Notes: a model not told the origin generated them from the letters alone. Shown: positions 1 to 7,457, counted from the stretch's first letter. The stretch is 12,492 bases of DNA from JBMNOI01 sp050942995 (GCA_050942995.1 JBMNOI010000111.1:1-12492), one strand, 5' to 3'. Program-made: numbers and translations.

Positions 1-1036
1 CCGGACCCCTGAGGATGATTCACCGCGAGAGCGGGGTGAATTGCTGCGCCCGGGATGGGAACGATATTGCCTTTACGGCGCCACCGATCCTGCTCCAGAG
101 ACCGATCCCTTTCTGCCGGATGATCTGTACACCGTCCAAACCGGCATCCGCGCGCTGCGCGATCTGGCGCAGGGAGATGCTCCCTGGTGTCTGTTCGTGG
201 GGCCGGTAGGCCCGCACGATCCCTACATCATTCCGGAAAAATATGCCCGCATGTACGACCCGGCCGATGTGGATCTGCCGCCGAGTTTCGATGACGAGAT
301 GGAGGACAAGCCACGGGTCTATCAGCGACAACGGCGTTTCTGGTCGCAGATGAGCGAAGACGAGTATCGCGAGGCCATCGCCCACTATTGGGGATTCTGT
401 ACCATGCAGGATGATCTGTTCGGCATGGTGCTGGATGCCCTGGAGGATACGGGACAGGCCGACAATACGCTGGTGCTATTCATCTCGGATCACGGGGATT
501 ACGCCGGTGCGCACGGATTGTTCATGAAGGGCGTGGCCGCCTTTGATGAGTGCTATCGCGTGCCCTGTGTGATGCGCTGGCCGAAGGGCATCGCCGGGCC
601 GGGGCGAGTTGTCGATGAATTTGTCACCCTGGCCGATTTCGCGCCCACATTCGCCGAGCTGGCCGGGGTGTCCATGCCCGAAAGCAGCGGGCGCAGCCTG
701 GTGCCGTTCTTGCAAAATCAATCGGTCACCGATTGGCCCGATGCGCTGCACAGCCAGTTCAACGGCGTCGAGCTCTACTATTCGCAGCGGTTCGTGCAGA
801 CCCGGGAATGGAAGTATGTCTATAACGGGTTCGATTTCGACGAGCTCTATCACCTGACGGAGGATCCGCACTGTTTATATAACCTGGCCCAGGATCCACA
901 GTACCGGCCGGTGATCGAGGCGATGTGCCGGCGCATGTGGCGACGGGCCTATGAGGAGGGGGATATCGTCTACAACCCCTATCCCACAGTGAGCCTGGCG
1001 CCCTTTGGCCCGATGGTGGGGCTGGAGGATCTGTAG
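1..1036 (+). CDS. Sulfatase (type I, formylglycine-type family), C-terminal part, cut by left edge
   Basis: This should hydrolyse a sulfate ester, probably on a carbohydrate. The frame is open from base 2 to the TAG at 1034-1036, so the gene starts outside the window; the in-frame TTG at 41 is internal. Visible family features are GPVGPHDPY near bases 191-223, the DNTLVLFISDHGD block at about 461-499, whose Asp-His pair (488-493) matches the metal-binding SDHG motif, and FMKG shortly after. Then come FDECYRVPCVMRWPKG and DFAPTFAELAGV, both typical of the sulfatase/alkaline phosphatase-like fold. The C-terminal WKYVYNGFDFDELYHL plus a 'DP..LYNLA' stretch is the usual C-terminal subdomain. The CxPxR segment that carries the catalytic formylglycine lies upstream of the window, so activity cannot be judged and the substrate is unknown. 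A hairpin terminator follows. Confidence 0.9.
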   Translation, partial: RTPEDDSPRERGELLRPGWERYCLYGATDPAPETDPFLPDDLYTVQTGIRALRDLAQGDAPWCLFVGPVGPHDPYIIPEKYARMYDPADVDLPPSFDDEMEDKPRVYQRQRRFWSQMSEDEYREAIAHYWGFCTMQDDLFGMVLDALEDTGQADNTLVLFISDHGDYAGAHGLFMKGVAAFDECYRVPCVMRWPKGIAGPGRVVDEFVTLADFAPTFAELAGVSMPESSGRSLVPFLQNQSVTDWPDALHSQFNGVELYYSQRFVQTREWKYVYNGFDFDELYHLTEDPHCLYNLAQDPQYRPVIEAMCRRMWRRAYEEGDIVYNPYPTVSLAPFGPMVGLEDL

Positions 1037-1044
1037 CCTGCGAA

Positions 1045-1086
1045 CAGGGGGTGCACCGAGATGTTCAGTGCACCCCCTGCGGCTTC
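1045..1086. terminator. Hairpin terminator between convergent genes
   Basis: A perfect 12-bp inverted repeat, CAGGGGGTGCAC (1045-1056) and GTGCACCCCCTG (1068-1079), encloses an 11-base loop. It sits between the sulfatase stop (1036) and the stop of the opposing dehydratase (1087). The stem is GC-rich and the + side tail GGCTTCTTAT is only mildly T-rich. It is best read as a shared, possibly bidirectional, terminator. Confidence 0.72.
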
Positions 1087-2220
1087 TTATATGTCGGCGG
1101 GGGCTCCGTCGGGCCAGTAGGCGCCCGGATAGTCTCGGGGCTGGTAGGGTATGCGGGCGATGGCCTCCATGTCGAGCTCGACGCCCAACCCCGGCTCCTG
1201 AGGTAGATCGACATAACCATCGACGATCTCTAACGGTTTCTTGAGCACCTGATTGCGCCAGGGCTGACTCTGCGCATACTCCAGGATGCAAAAGCCGGGC
1301 AGAACCGCGCTGACCTGAATCGATGCCGCCGTCGCGACCGGGCCGTTGGGGTTGTGCGGCGCCACCCGCACATAGTAGGTTTCGGCCATGGCGGCGATTT
1401 TTCGCGTCTCCAGAATGCCGCCGTCGTGGCACACGTCGGGCTGAATAATGTCGACGTATTGCCTCTCCAGCAGATCGCGGAATCCCCATTTTGTGAACAG
1501 GCGCTCACCGGTGGCCAGAGGCACGTTGGTTTCGGCGCGCGAGAGACGCTGCAGGGCATCCACGTTATCGGGTGGAACCGGCTCTTCAAAGAAGTAAAGG
1601 TCATACGGCTCCAGAGCACGCAACAGGCGGATCGCCTGTCCGGGCGTGTGTCGGCCGTGGGCATCCATCATGATGAGCACATCGGGCCCGACCGCCTCGC
1701 GCAGAACGCGAATACGTTCCACCGTGGCCTGAATGCAAGCACTCTCGGTGTCGAATCCTTCAAAGCCCAGGCTGCCGGCCTTGAGGCCGCGCCATCCGGC
1801 ATCGACCAGATCGAGGGCGTTACGGGCCAGATTGTCAGGAGTGCGCCCGCCGACGTGCGTGTAGAGGAGGATGCGGTCGCGGGTGGCGCCGCCCAGCAGG
1901 CGATATACCGGTACGCCCAACTCTTTGCCGGTGATGTCCCACAGGGCCTGCTCGATGCCGCTCAACGCCGTGTTCAACACGACACCGCCGCGCCAGAACC
2001 CGTGACGGTACATGATCTGCCAGTTCTGTTCGATCCGCGTAGGATCGCGACCGACGACAAGTCGGGCCAGATCGCTCACGGCCGCCTCAACGGCCTTTTC
2101 CTTCCCCTCCAGACTGGCCTCGCCCACGCCGGTGATGCCGGCATCTGTCTCGACGAGGACGAATACCCAGGTCTGTCGTCCGCCATAAGCCGGCACCGTT
2201 TTAATGTCGCTGATTTTCAT
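1087..2220 (-). CDS. Mandelate racemase/muconate lactonizing enzyme family protein (enolase superfamily), D-galactonate dehydratase-like
   Basis: Enolase-superfamily enzymes abstract the alpha proton of a carboxylate substrate bound to Mg2+; this one most likely dehydrates a sugar acid. The start chosen is ATG at 2218-2220, preceded by GGAGG four bases away. An in-frame ATG at 2407-2409 would add 63 residues unlike the family and run through a good promoter. The 377-aa product has the usual length. The N-terminal capping domain is at about 1-115 and the barrel follows. Metal ligands are D186 (in MDAHGR), E212 or E213 (FFEEP) and E239 (TGER); D262 is in IIQPD. H188 (the D-x-H pattern) and H289 (in APHNPNGP) match the catalytic histidines of galactonate-dehydratase-type members. 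No KxK catalytic motif is visible, which argues against mandelate racemase. It is transcribed toward the sulfatase and away from the peptidase. Family call is sure; exact substrate is not. Confidence 0.93.
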   Translation of the reverse strand: MKISDIKTVPAYGGRQTWVFVLVETDAGITGVGEASLEGKEKAVEAAVSDLARLVVGRDPTRIEQNWQIMYRHGFWRGGVVLNTALSGIEQALWDITGKELGVPVYRLLGGATRDRILLYTHVGGRTPDNLARNALDLVDAGWRGLKAGSLGFEGFDTESACIQATVERIRVLREAVGPDVLIMMDAHGRHTPGQAIRLLRALEPYDLYFFEEPVPPDNVDALQRLSRAETNVPLATGERLFTKWGFRDLLERQYVDIIQPDVCHDGGILETRKIAAMAETYYVRVAPHNPNGPVATAASIQVSAVLPGFCILEYAQSQPWRNQVLKKPLEIVDGYVDLPQEPGLGVELDMEAIARIPYQPRDYPGAYWPDGAPADI

Positions 2221-2259
2221 ATATCCTCCGTCGTGGGTGGTAATGGATGGTGCAAAGAA

Positions 2260-2288
2260 GGTATATCGCGCCACAGCGGCCTCGTCAA
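2260..2288 (-). promoter_or_regulatory. Sigma70-type promoter candidate for the dehydratase
   Basis: On the minus strand, TTGACG (2283-2288) and TATACC (2260-2265) are separated by 17 bases, close to consensus. The -10 lies 39 bases upstream of the chosen ATG at 2220. This supports the downstream start over the longer frame, which would place the promoter inside the gene. Confidence 0.6.
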
Positions 2289-2393
2289 GCGCGGCCGACC
2301 GGTGGTGCCCTCCACCCGATAATGGCCGTTTTGGGTTCCCCGGCCATCCGATCAGCCTTTGGAACGCTGAATCCACAGCTTTCTTCCATTCGT

Positions 2394-2422
2394 TTGCATC
2401 GATATGCATTTGTGCCTACATT
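2394..2422 (+). promoter_or_regulatory. Sigma70-type promoter candidate for the M42 peptidase
   Basis: TTGCAT (2394-2399) and TACATT (2417-2422) are 17 bases apart, 45 bases before the ATG at 2468. The arms TGCAT/ATGCA of a small inverted repeat (about 2395-2408) overlap the -35 region and could be part of an operator. Both element matches are moderate. Confidence 0.4.
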
Positions 2423-2467
2423 ATTCCCTGACCAAGATATCTCATCCTGAGCACAAAAGGAGACGCC

Positions 2468-3541
2468 ATGTCCTTTTCTGTGGATACCCCGCGCATTGTC
2501 GACTTTTTATCCGGTCTGCTCAATACGCCCAGTCCAACCGGATATCACGATCGAGCCATGGCCTATGTTCGGCAATCCCTGGCCGATCTAGGGCTCACCG
2601 GTCTCAGCGTTTCAGAGACGCGCAAGGGCGCCCTGGTGCTCACGCTCGACGGTCATTCGGCCGATGCGCTCCGAGCCTTCTCGGCACATATCGATACCCT
2701 GGGCGGTATGGTGCGCGAGATCAAGAGCAACGGTCGCCTGCTGCTCACTCAGCTTGGCGGGTATGCCTGGAACGCCGTCGAAGGTGAGAATGTCACGGTG
2801 TACGGAGTGCATAGCGGTTGCGAGATTCGCGGCACCATTCAGACGATTCATCCCAGCGTGCACACCAGTCAGGCGGCGCGTAGCGGCAAACGCGACGATG
2901 AGAATATGGAGGTGCGCCTGGATGCCCGCACACAGAGCAAAGAAGAGACGCAGGCGCTGGGTATCGACGTGGGCGATCTGGTATTTTTCGATCCGCGCGT
3001 CGAGATCACAGACACCGGCTATATCAAGTCGCGCCATCTCGACGACAAAGCCGGCGTGGCCGTGCTCTATGGCGCCCTGTTGACGCTGGCACAACACGGG
3101 TTGACACCGGCCCAACGTACGACGTTTTTCCTGAGCAACTATGAAGAGGTGGGACACGGCGCGGCGGCGGGTATCCCTGGCGATGTCGTCGAGCTGGTCG
3201 TCGTCGATATGGCGGCCAGCACCACCGGCGAGCACCAGAACTCGGACGAGTATTCGGTAGGCATTTGCGCCAAGGACACCACCGGCCCCTATGACCTGGC
3301 ATTGCGGCGTCGTCTGGTGGATCTTTGCATTGCCCACAATCTTCCTTATCGGCTGGATACCTATCCGAGCTATGGCTCCGACGGCAGCGCTTTTCTAAGG
3401 GCCGGGGGTGACGTTCGTGTGGGCCTGATCGGTCCCGGGGTGGACGCCAGCCACGCCTATGAGCGCACCCACATCGAGAGCCTTGAGGCGACGGTTCGGC
3501 TGGTGGTGCACTATCTGCTGGACGCCGGAGATGCCGGCTGA
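2468..3541 (+). CDS. M42 family metallopeptidase (aminopeptidase; the family is often misnamed endoglucanase/cellulase M)
   Basis: M42 enzymes are cytoplasmic, two-metal aminopeptidases that form large tetrahedral complexes and trim peptides. The ATG at 2468 follows AAAAGGAG at good spacing, and the 357 aa are the family's usual length. Predicted ligands and catalytic residues in order: H74 and D76 in FSAHID, D192/D193 in HLDDKAG, E226/E227 in NYEEVGHG, D247 in VVVDMA, and H335 in YERTHIE, which matches the YxHSxxE ending of the family. TYPSYGSDGSA (from about 298) matches the GTDA region. All key positions appear intact. The segment between about 85 and 175 is the inserted domain typical of M42. 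A histidine kinase follows 53 bp later on the same strand without an obvious terminator, so the two may share a transcript. A role in this sugar locus is unclear; peptide or glycopeptide trimming is a guess. Confidence 0.93.
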   Translation: MSFSVDTPRIVDFLSGLLNTPSPTGYHDRAMAYVRQSLADLGLTGLSVSETRKGALVLTLDGHSADALRAFSAHIDTLGGMVREIKSNGRLLLTQLGGYAWNAVEGENVTVYGVHSGCEIRGTIQTIHPSVHTSQAARSGKRDDENMEVRLDARTQSKEETQALGIDVGDLVFFDPRVEITDTGYIKSRHLDDKAGVAVLYGALLTLAQHGLTPAQRTTFFLSNYEEVGHGAAAGIPGDVVELVVVDMAASTTGEHQNSDEYSVGICAKDTTGPYDLALRRRLVDLCIAHNLPYRLDTYPSYGSDGSAFLRAGGDVRVGLIGPGVDASHAYERTHIESLEATVRLVVHYLLDAGDAG

Positions 3542-3594
3542 GCCGTAAGCTGCAGAAATAACAACTGATTGCTCGCTGAGCGAGGGAGGCCCCC

Positions 3595-5823
3595 ATGGTT
3601 ACCAATGGATCGGCCTTGCGTGATCTATCGCTGTCTCGCCAAGCGCTTGAGGAGTTGCGCCAGCAGGTTCTCGGGTTTGTTCTGATCTCGTCCATCTTGT
3701 TAGGATGTGCGATCCTGCTGATTGGCGATCAGTTGGGGTGGTCTCTGGAGGTCGAGATCGTCGGCTTTGCGCTGACGATCTGGCCTCTTGTCGGGTTCGT
3801 GCTACAGGCCCGCTGGCCACATTCGGCTCTGACGATCATCACCCTGGGGTACACGATGATCGTCGTTCTCGGCGCTCTCTGGCTGGACACAACGCTGATC
3901 GTGCCCCTCGTCATCATCCCCGTGGCATTGGCCAGTGTGTTCTGGGGGGTAATATGGGCAGTCGCTGTATCCGTCGGTCTAAGCATTTGGGTTTTGACGC
4001 TGAGCGGTGTGCCGCCTCTGCTGCCGGTGCACCGTCTGGTCACCCTGATCCTCATCTGGAGCACTCTGGGGCTTGTAACGATTATCCTCCGTTTTGCGAC
4101 AGAAGCGGTTGCATGGTCGCAGGCGAGCCACGAGCGTGCATGGGCGTTTCTCGAATCAGCGCGGGATCAACGGATGCAACTCAAACAGGCGCAGGAGGAT
4201 CTCGTCCAGGCGAACGCCGAACTGATGCGCGTCTCGAATCGTTTGGATGCGATGCGTCACCTGGCTGAGGATGCCCGCCGTGTGAAGGAAGAGTTCGTGG
4301 CCAATGTCAGCCACGAACTACGCACCCCGTTGAACATGATCATCGGTTTTAGCGAGATGATCGTCGAGTCTCCCGAGTCGTATGGCCCCAATCTTCCCCC
4401 GGCGTTATTGTCCGATCTGAACGTTATCCTTCGAAACAGTCGCCACCTCTCGGGGCTGATCGATGATATCCTCGACCTAAGTCAGATCGAGACCGGCCGT
4501 TGGGCGCTGACAAAAGAGCGCGTGGCCCTGTCGGGCATCATTACATCCGCTGTCGATGCTGTTCGGCCCCTCTTTCAGAGCAAGTCACTGTATCTCCGCA
4601 CCGATGTGCAGGATGACCTGCCCGATGTATTCTGCGATCGCACGCGCATCCGCGAGGTCATGCTGAATTTGCTCAGCAATGCCGGACGATTTACCGAGGT
4701 CGGGGGAGTGCATCTACGAGCGTGGCGTGAAGCGAGCGATGTGGTCGTTCAGGTGACTGATACCGGGCCGGGCATCTCTGAAGAGCAGCAAAAACGCCTG
4801 TTTCGGCCATTCGAGCAGCTCGACGGCTCAATTCGGCGGATGCATGGTGGGAGCGGCCTTGGATTGAGCATCAGTAAGGCATTTGTCGAACTGCATGCCG
4901 GCGAGATGTGGCTTACAAGTCAGCCCGGCATGGGCACCAGCGTTTGCTTCCGACTACCTATCGATCCCCCCGTGATGGACGCCCCCGGCCTGACACGATG
5001 GTTCAACGTTCATGCACCGTTCGAAGAGCGCAGGCTTCCACGAGTCGTTCCGCCGGGAAGCATGAAACCACGCTATGTCGTCATTGAGCCCGAAGAGACG
5101 TTACAACGCGTCTTGCGGCGCTATGTGGATGGGGTAGAAATTGTGGTGGTGCGAACTCTGGCAGAAGCTGTGGCAGAGCTGTCTCGTGTGCCTGCCCAGG
5201 CCCTCCTGGTCAATGACGCCTCTGTGTCTGACGCACTGCGACGGCTCGATCGGTCGGGCAATCTGCCATTTGGCACCCCCGCTATCATATGCTCGATGCC
5301 CAGCATAGGCGAGATTGCCGAATCTCGGGGCATCGATGGGTATCTTGTCAAGCCGATTCTAGGCCGGCAGATGCTGGCGGCTCTGGACGATCTGGGAATC
5401 AGGAGCGGGACGGTCCTTGTGATCGATGATGAGCCCGAAGCGCTACGGCTATTTCACCGCATATTGGCGTCGTCAGGAAGGGGCTATCGCGTTCTCAGGG
5501 CCGGTGATGGGCGTCAAGCGTTGGAGATACTGCAAAGTGAGCGACCTGATATTATGCTGCTGGATCTGGTGATGCCCGATATGGATGGCTTTCAAGTGCT
5601 GGAGCACCGCAATGCCCGCCCCGATCTGCGCCAGATGCCGGTACTGGTCATCTCGGCACGCGATCCACTGGAGCAGCCAATTGTCAGCAACGCGTTGGGC
5701 TTGATACGGGGCGGCGGCCTCTCTGTCGGACAGTTACTGTCCTGCATCGAAGCGCTTACGAGAATCGTGGGGACATCGGACCAGCCTGGCGATCCAGTGC
5801 GGCCAGAAAAGCCGATCGGCTGA
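3595..5823 (+). CDS. Membrane-bound hybrid sensor histidine kinase with two C-terminal receiver domains
   Basis: It senses an unknown signal and autophosphorylates a histidine. ATG at 3595 follows GGGAGG with five bases between. Order in 742 aa: about six hydrophobic membrane segments (roughly 24-44, 54-72, 77-97, 100-120, 121-137, 147-166) with almost no extracytoplasmic domain; a coiled-coil-like helix (about 175-230); HisKA with H240 in NVSHELRTPL; HATPase_c with N box N358/N362, G1 DTGPG from D389, F box RLFRPF (401-406) and G2 GGSGLGL (418-424). All kinase motifs are intact. Receiver 1 (about 493-600) has lost the acidic pocket (E498-P499 for DD, N540/D541 near the phospho-Asp site) but keeps K586-P587. 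Receiver 2 (about 605-725) has D611/D612, D657 and S687 but RGGG (705-708) where Lys-Pro is expected. Its last 68 bases overlap the convergent response-regulator-like gene, its probable partner. Confidence 0.93.
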   Translation: MVTNGSALRDLSLSRQALEELRQQVLGFVLISSILLGCAILLIGDQLGWSLEVEIVGFALTIWPLVGFVLQARWPHSALTIITLGYTMIVVLGALWLDTTLIVPLVIIPVALASVFWGVIWAVAVSVGLSIWVLTLSGVPPLLPVHRLVTLILIWSTLGLVTIILRFATEAVAWSQASHERAWAFLESARDQRMQLKQAQEDLVQANAELMRVSNRLDAMRHLAEDARRVKEEFVANVSHELRTPLNMIIGFSEMIVESPESYGPNLPPALLSDLNVILRNSRHLSGLIDDILDLSQIETGRWALTKERVALSGIITSAVDAVRPLFQSKSLYLRTDVQDDLPDVFCDRTRIREVMLNLLSNAGRFTEVGGVHLRAWREASDVVVQVTDTGPGISEEQQKRLFRPFEQLDGSIRRMHGGSGLGLSISKAFVELHAGEMWLTSQPGMGTSVCFRLPIDPPVMDAPGLTRWFNVHAPFEERRLPRVVPPGSMKPRYVVIEPEETLQRVLRRYVDGVEIVVVRTLAEAVAELSRVPAQALLVNDASVSDALRRLDRSGNLPFGTPAIICSMPSIGEIAESRGIDGYLVKPILGRQMLAALDDLGIRSGTVLVIDDEPEALRLFHRILASSGRGYRVLRAGDGRQALEILQSERPDIMLLDLVMPDMDGFQVLEHRNARPDLRQMPVLVISARDPLEQPIVSNALGLIRGGGLSVGQLLSCIEALTRIVGTSDQPGDPVRPEKPIG

Positions 5824-7045
5824 CAGGTTTACGTACGAGATCGGCGGCCCCCAGAGCCAATGCGAGATCTCTCTGGGGCAGAATTGTACAGACGATGATG
5901 GGCACATCCTGAATGTGGGGCTGTTGCCGTACATAGCCCAGCAACTCCCACCCATCCATGCCCGGTAACATGAGATCCAGCACGATAATATCCGGCGCCA
6001 TCTCCTCAGCCATCTTTAGTGCCTGGCGCGGGTTACGCGTGCCCACGAAACGGTAGCGTGTGCCGGCAAGATAGCGTTCAAACAAGTGCAGGGCATCCTC
6101 GTTGTCATCGACTACCAATACGGTCATCTCGTGGCTCATGGGCAGATAGATATCTATCGCGGTATCACGAGCGGCTTTGTCTGTGGCTTGTAATGTGCCG
6201 CCTGCCAGAGCAACCAACTCTCGTGCTACCAGCAAACTCTCAGAGAGGCTCTTGTGTGTTGTCGTATCCACCGATGGAAGGCAGACACGCATCGCGAGGT
6301 GGATAGACTGCCCCGATCGCCGTGCGTATAACCGCAATGTGCCGTTGGGCTTCATCAGGGGGATCATTGCGGATAGCACGTTGAGCAGGGCATGGCGGAT
6401 TGCTGTGGGACGTGTCTCGATAGGAGGGAGATCGGCCGCCGATGCCCGCTCGAACAAGATGCCTCGCTGTTGAGTGATGGGGTTGAGAACATCAACAACC
6501 AGATCAATGATTTGTGAGATATCTGCGGCTTCGACGGGATAGCTTTCACGCATATGCTTCAGTTCACTCGCCTGGCTTAGCGCGTCGCTTTTGACGTCGG
6601 AGGATTCGCCGGTCGGATGGGATGACGACCGGTGGCTTATCGGAGGAGTACAGTTGATGAAGGCGACATCAGCTAACGCTTGTAGAGCCTGACGGTAAAG
6701 GCGGCGAACTTGTCTTGGGCTCAGCGCAAGACTGTTGGCGATATCCTGCTGGGTGAATTGCTCGATATAGCGCTGATTCAGAATGTGATAAAAGCGCCAT
6801 GCGTTCGCCTGAGCGGGCACACTCGCATCTGGCCTGAGGGACTCGATGGCTGCGATCAGTCGCTCTTGCAGGGCCTGGACAGGGCGTTCTCGTGTGTCCA
6901 GCCCAAGCAGTGATAGCAGAGGGCTGCGGCGCAGTTCCACGGGATCGTACAGGTGCCGCAGAGCTCGTTCCAGATCGTCAATCCAGATGTGGCTCAGAGA
7001 CTTGAATCCCACGGCCTCTCCATGTCCGTCGGGCGGCCGCTGCAT
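5756..7045 (-). CDS. Response-regulator-like protein: N-terminal HTH, decayed HATPase-like domain, C-terminal receiver
   Basis: Probably a DNA-binding partner of the convergent hybrid kinase. Of 429 aa, 20-95 are helical and unassigned; 96-128 (FTQQDIANSLALSPRQVRRL onward) form a helix-turn-helix of sigma-4/LuxR style; about 135-165 is a Ser-rich linker. Residues 175-303 resemble a histidine-kinase ATPase domain: IRHALLNVLSAMIPL parallels the kinase's IREVMLNLLSNAGRF, and LVARELVALAGGTL parallels its G2/C-terminal helix. But there is no phospho-His, the second N-box Asn is Ala, and the G1 and G2 glycine motifs are missing, so ATP binding is unlikely. The receiver (307-420) is canonical: D313/D314, D357 in VLDLMLPGMDG, T387, K406-P407. 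The start is uncertain: ATG at 7045 has no good ribosome site, whereas GTG at 7012 (residue 12) has GGAG five bases upstream. The stop at 5756 lies inside the kinase gene. Confidence 0.85.
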   Translation of the reverse strand: MQRPPDGHGEAVGFKSLSHIWIDDLERALRHLYDPVELRRSPLLSLLGLDTRERPVQALQERLIAAIESLRPDASVPAQANAWRFYHILNQRYIEQFTQQDIANSLALSPRQVRRLYRQALQALADVAFINCTPPISHRSSSHPTGESSDVKSDALSQASELKHMRESYPVEAADISQIIDLVVDVLNPITQQRGILFERASAADLPPIETRPTAIRHALLNVLSAMIPLMKPNGTLRLYARRSGQSIHLAMRVCLPSVDTTTHKSLSESLLVARELVALAGGTLQATDKAARDTAIDIYLPMSHEMTVLVVDDNEDALHLFERYLAGTRYRFVGTRNPRQALKMAEEMAPDIIVLDLMLPGMDGWELLGYVRQQPHIQDVPIIVCTILPQRDLALALGAADLVRKPVSRSAFLAALDRQAGPMSPRFS

Positions 7046-7112
7046 GGCCGTCTACAGCCCACAAGGGGAGTGTTTTCACCTATACTGAAACAAAAGGTAC
7101 TGATTTACCCAG

Positions 7113-7141
7113 AGTTTAGCATATCATGTATGCAGATACAA
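7113..7141 (-). promoter_or_regulatory. Sigma70-type promoter candidate for the HTH-receiver gene
   Basis: On the minus strand TTGTAT (7136-7141) and TAAACT (7113-7118) are 17 bases apart. A start site near 7106 would give a 5' leader of about 60 bases to the ATG at 7045, or about 95 bases to the GTG at 7012. Confidence 0.45.
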
Positions 7142-7178
7142 GGAACATGCAGTAAGTGAATAGTATACGGTGCGAATT

Positions 7179-7203
7179 GTAATAGTTTTGCGGCTATTAC
7201 CGC
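7179..7203 (+). other. Two mutually exclusive small stem-loops in the leader
   Basis: GTAATAG (7179-7185) pairs perfectly with CTATTAC (7194-7200) around the loop TTTTGCGG. The loop's GCGG (7190-7193) can instead pair with CCGC (7200-7203). The two stems share base 7200 and overlap, so only one can form at a time. A ribosome-site-like AAGGAGGG follows at 7205. The arrangement resembles a switching leader, but the stems are short and could be chance. Confidence 0.3.
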
Positions 7204-7231
7204 CAAGGAGGGCATATCGCGCAAGCTGTTG

Positions 7232-7262
7232 AAATCCAACCCCGGTCCGGTGGTTGGATTTT
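7232..7262 (+). terminator. Terminator-like hairpin in the leader
   Basis: AAATCCAACC (7232-7241) and GGTTGGATTT (7252-7261) form a perfect 10-bp stem around a 10-base loop made of CCGGT twice. TTCTATT continues the T-rich 3' side on +, as in an intrinsic terminator. No gene ends just upstream on +, so it would stop a short leader transcript or small RNA rather than a protein-coding mRNA. Confidence 0.5.
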
Positions 7263-7409
7263 CTATTCAGCGGCATGCAACGGGTTGGGATCGGTCACTC
7301 TCGTCCTGCTCTTTGCGATAGGTGGCAAGACCATCCACTCCGGTAAATGCAACCTGTAGAGGTGGCCATCGCGCCAATCGTTGAGCATTGCATGGAATCA
7401 TCCCCTAGC

Positions 7410-7457
7410 CCGTTCATGCGCTCCTGCGCCTACAATAATCAGGAGCTCATTGAACGG
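7410..7457 (+). promoter_or_regulatory. Long imperfect inverted repeat upstream of the sugar-binding lipoprotein gene
   Basis: CCGTTCATGCGCTCCTG (7410-7426) and CAGGAGCTCATTGAACGG (7440-7457) pair at 16 positions with one mismatch and one bulged base, leaving a 13-base loop. The loop contains TACAAT (7431-7436), a good -10 sequence, but I see no convincing -35 at 16-18 bases. There is no T-run after it, so it is not an intrinsic terminator. It may be an operator around the promoter or a structured 5' UTR; it ends 96 bases before the ATG. Confidence 0.5.

Noticed and set aside
875..1489. A 204-codon minus strand frame spanning the sulfatase end and the dehydratase C-terminus
   Set aside because: It is in a different frame from the dehydratase, runs through the terminator hairpin and matches nothing recognisable.
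1354..2322. A 322-codon + strand frame opposite the dehydratase
   Set aside because: It is a mirror frame of a gene with intact catalytic residues; no domain is recognisable, and it runs across the divergent promoter region.
2612..3337. A 241-codon minus strand frame opposite the M42 peptidase
   Set aside because: No domain is recognisable and the opposite strand carries complete metal-binding motifs.
3571..3584. Short palindrome CTCGCTGAGCGAG before the kinase gene
   Set aside because: The centre is too tight for a stable hairpin and it merges with the ribosome site; no promoter is visible nearby to make it an operator.
3024..3695. A 223-codon minus strand frame across the peptidase/kinase junction
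   Set aside because: Its product is dominated by Arg, Pro and Ser, as in shadow frames, and it crosses two real genes.
7205..7325. Possible leader peptide after the AAGGAGGG motif
   Set aside because: No ATG, GTG or TTG occurs at 5-12 bases; the nearest TTG (7229) is about 17 bases away and its frame is short and unremarkable.
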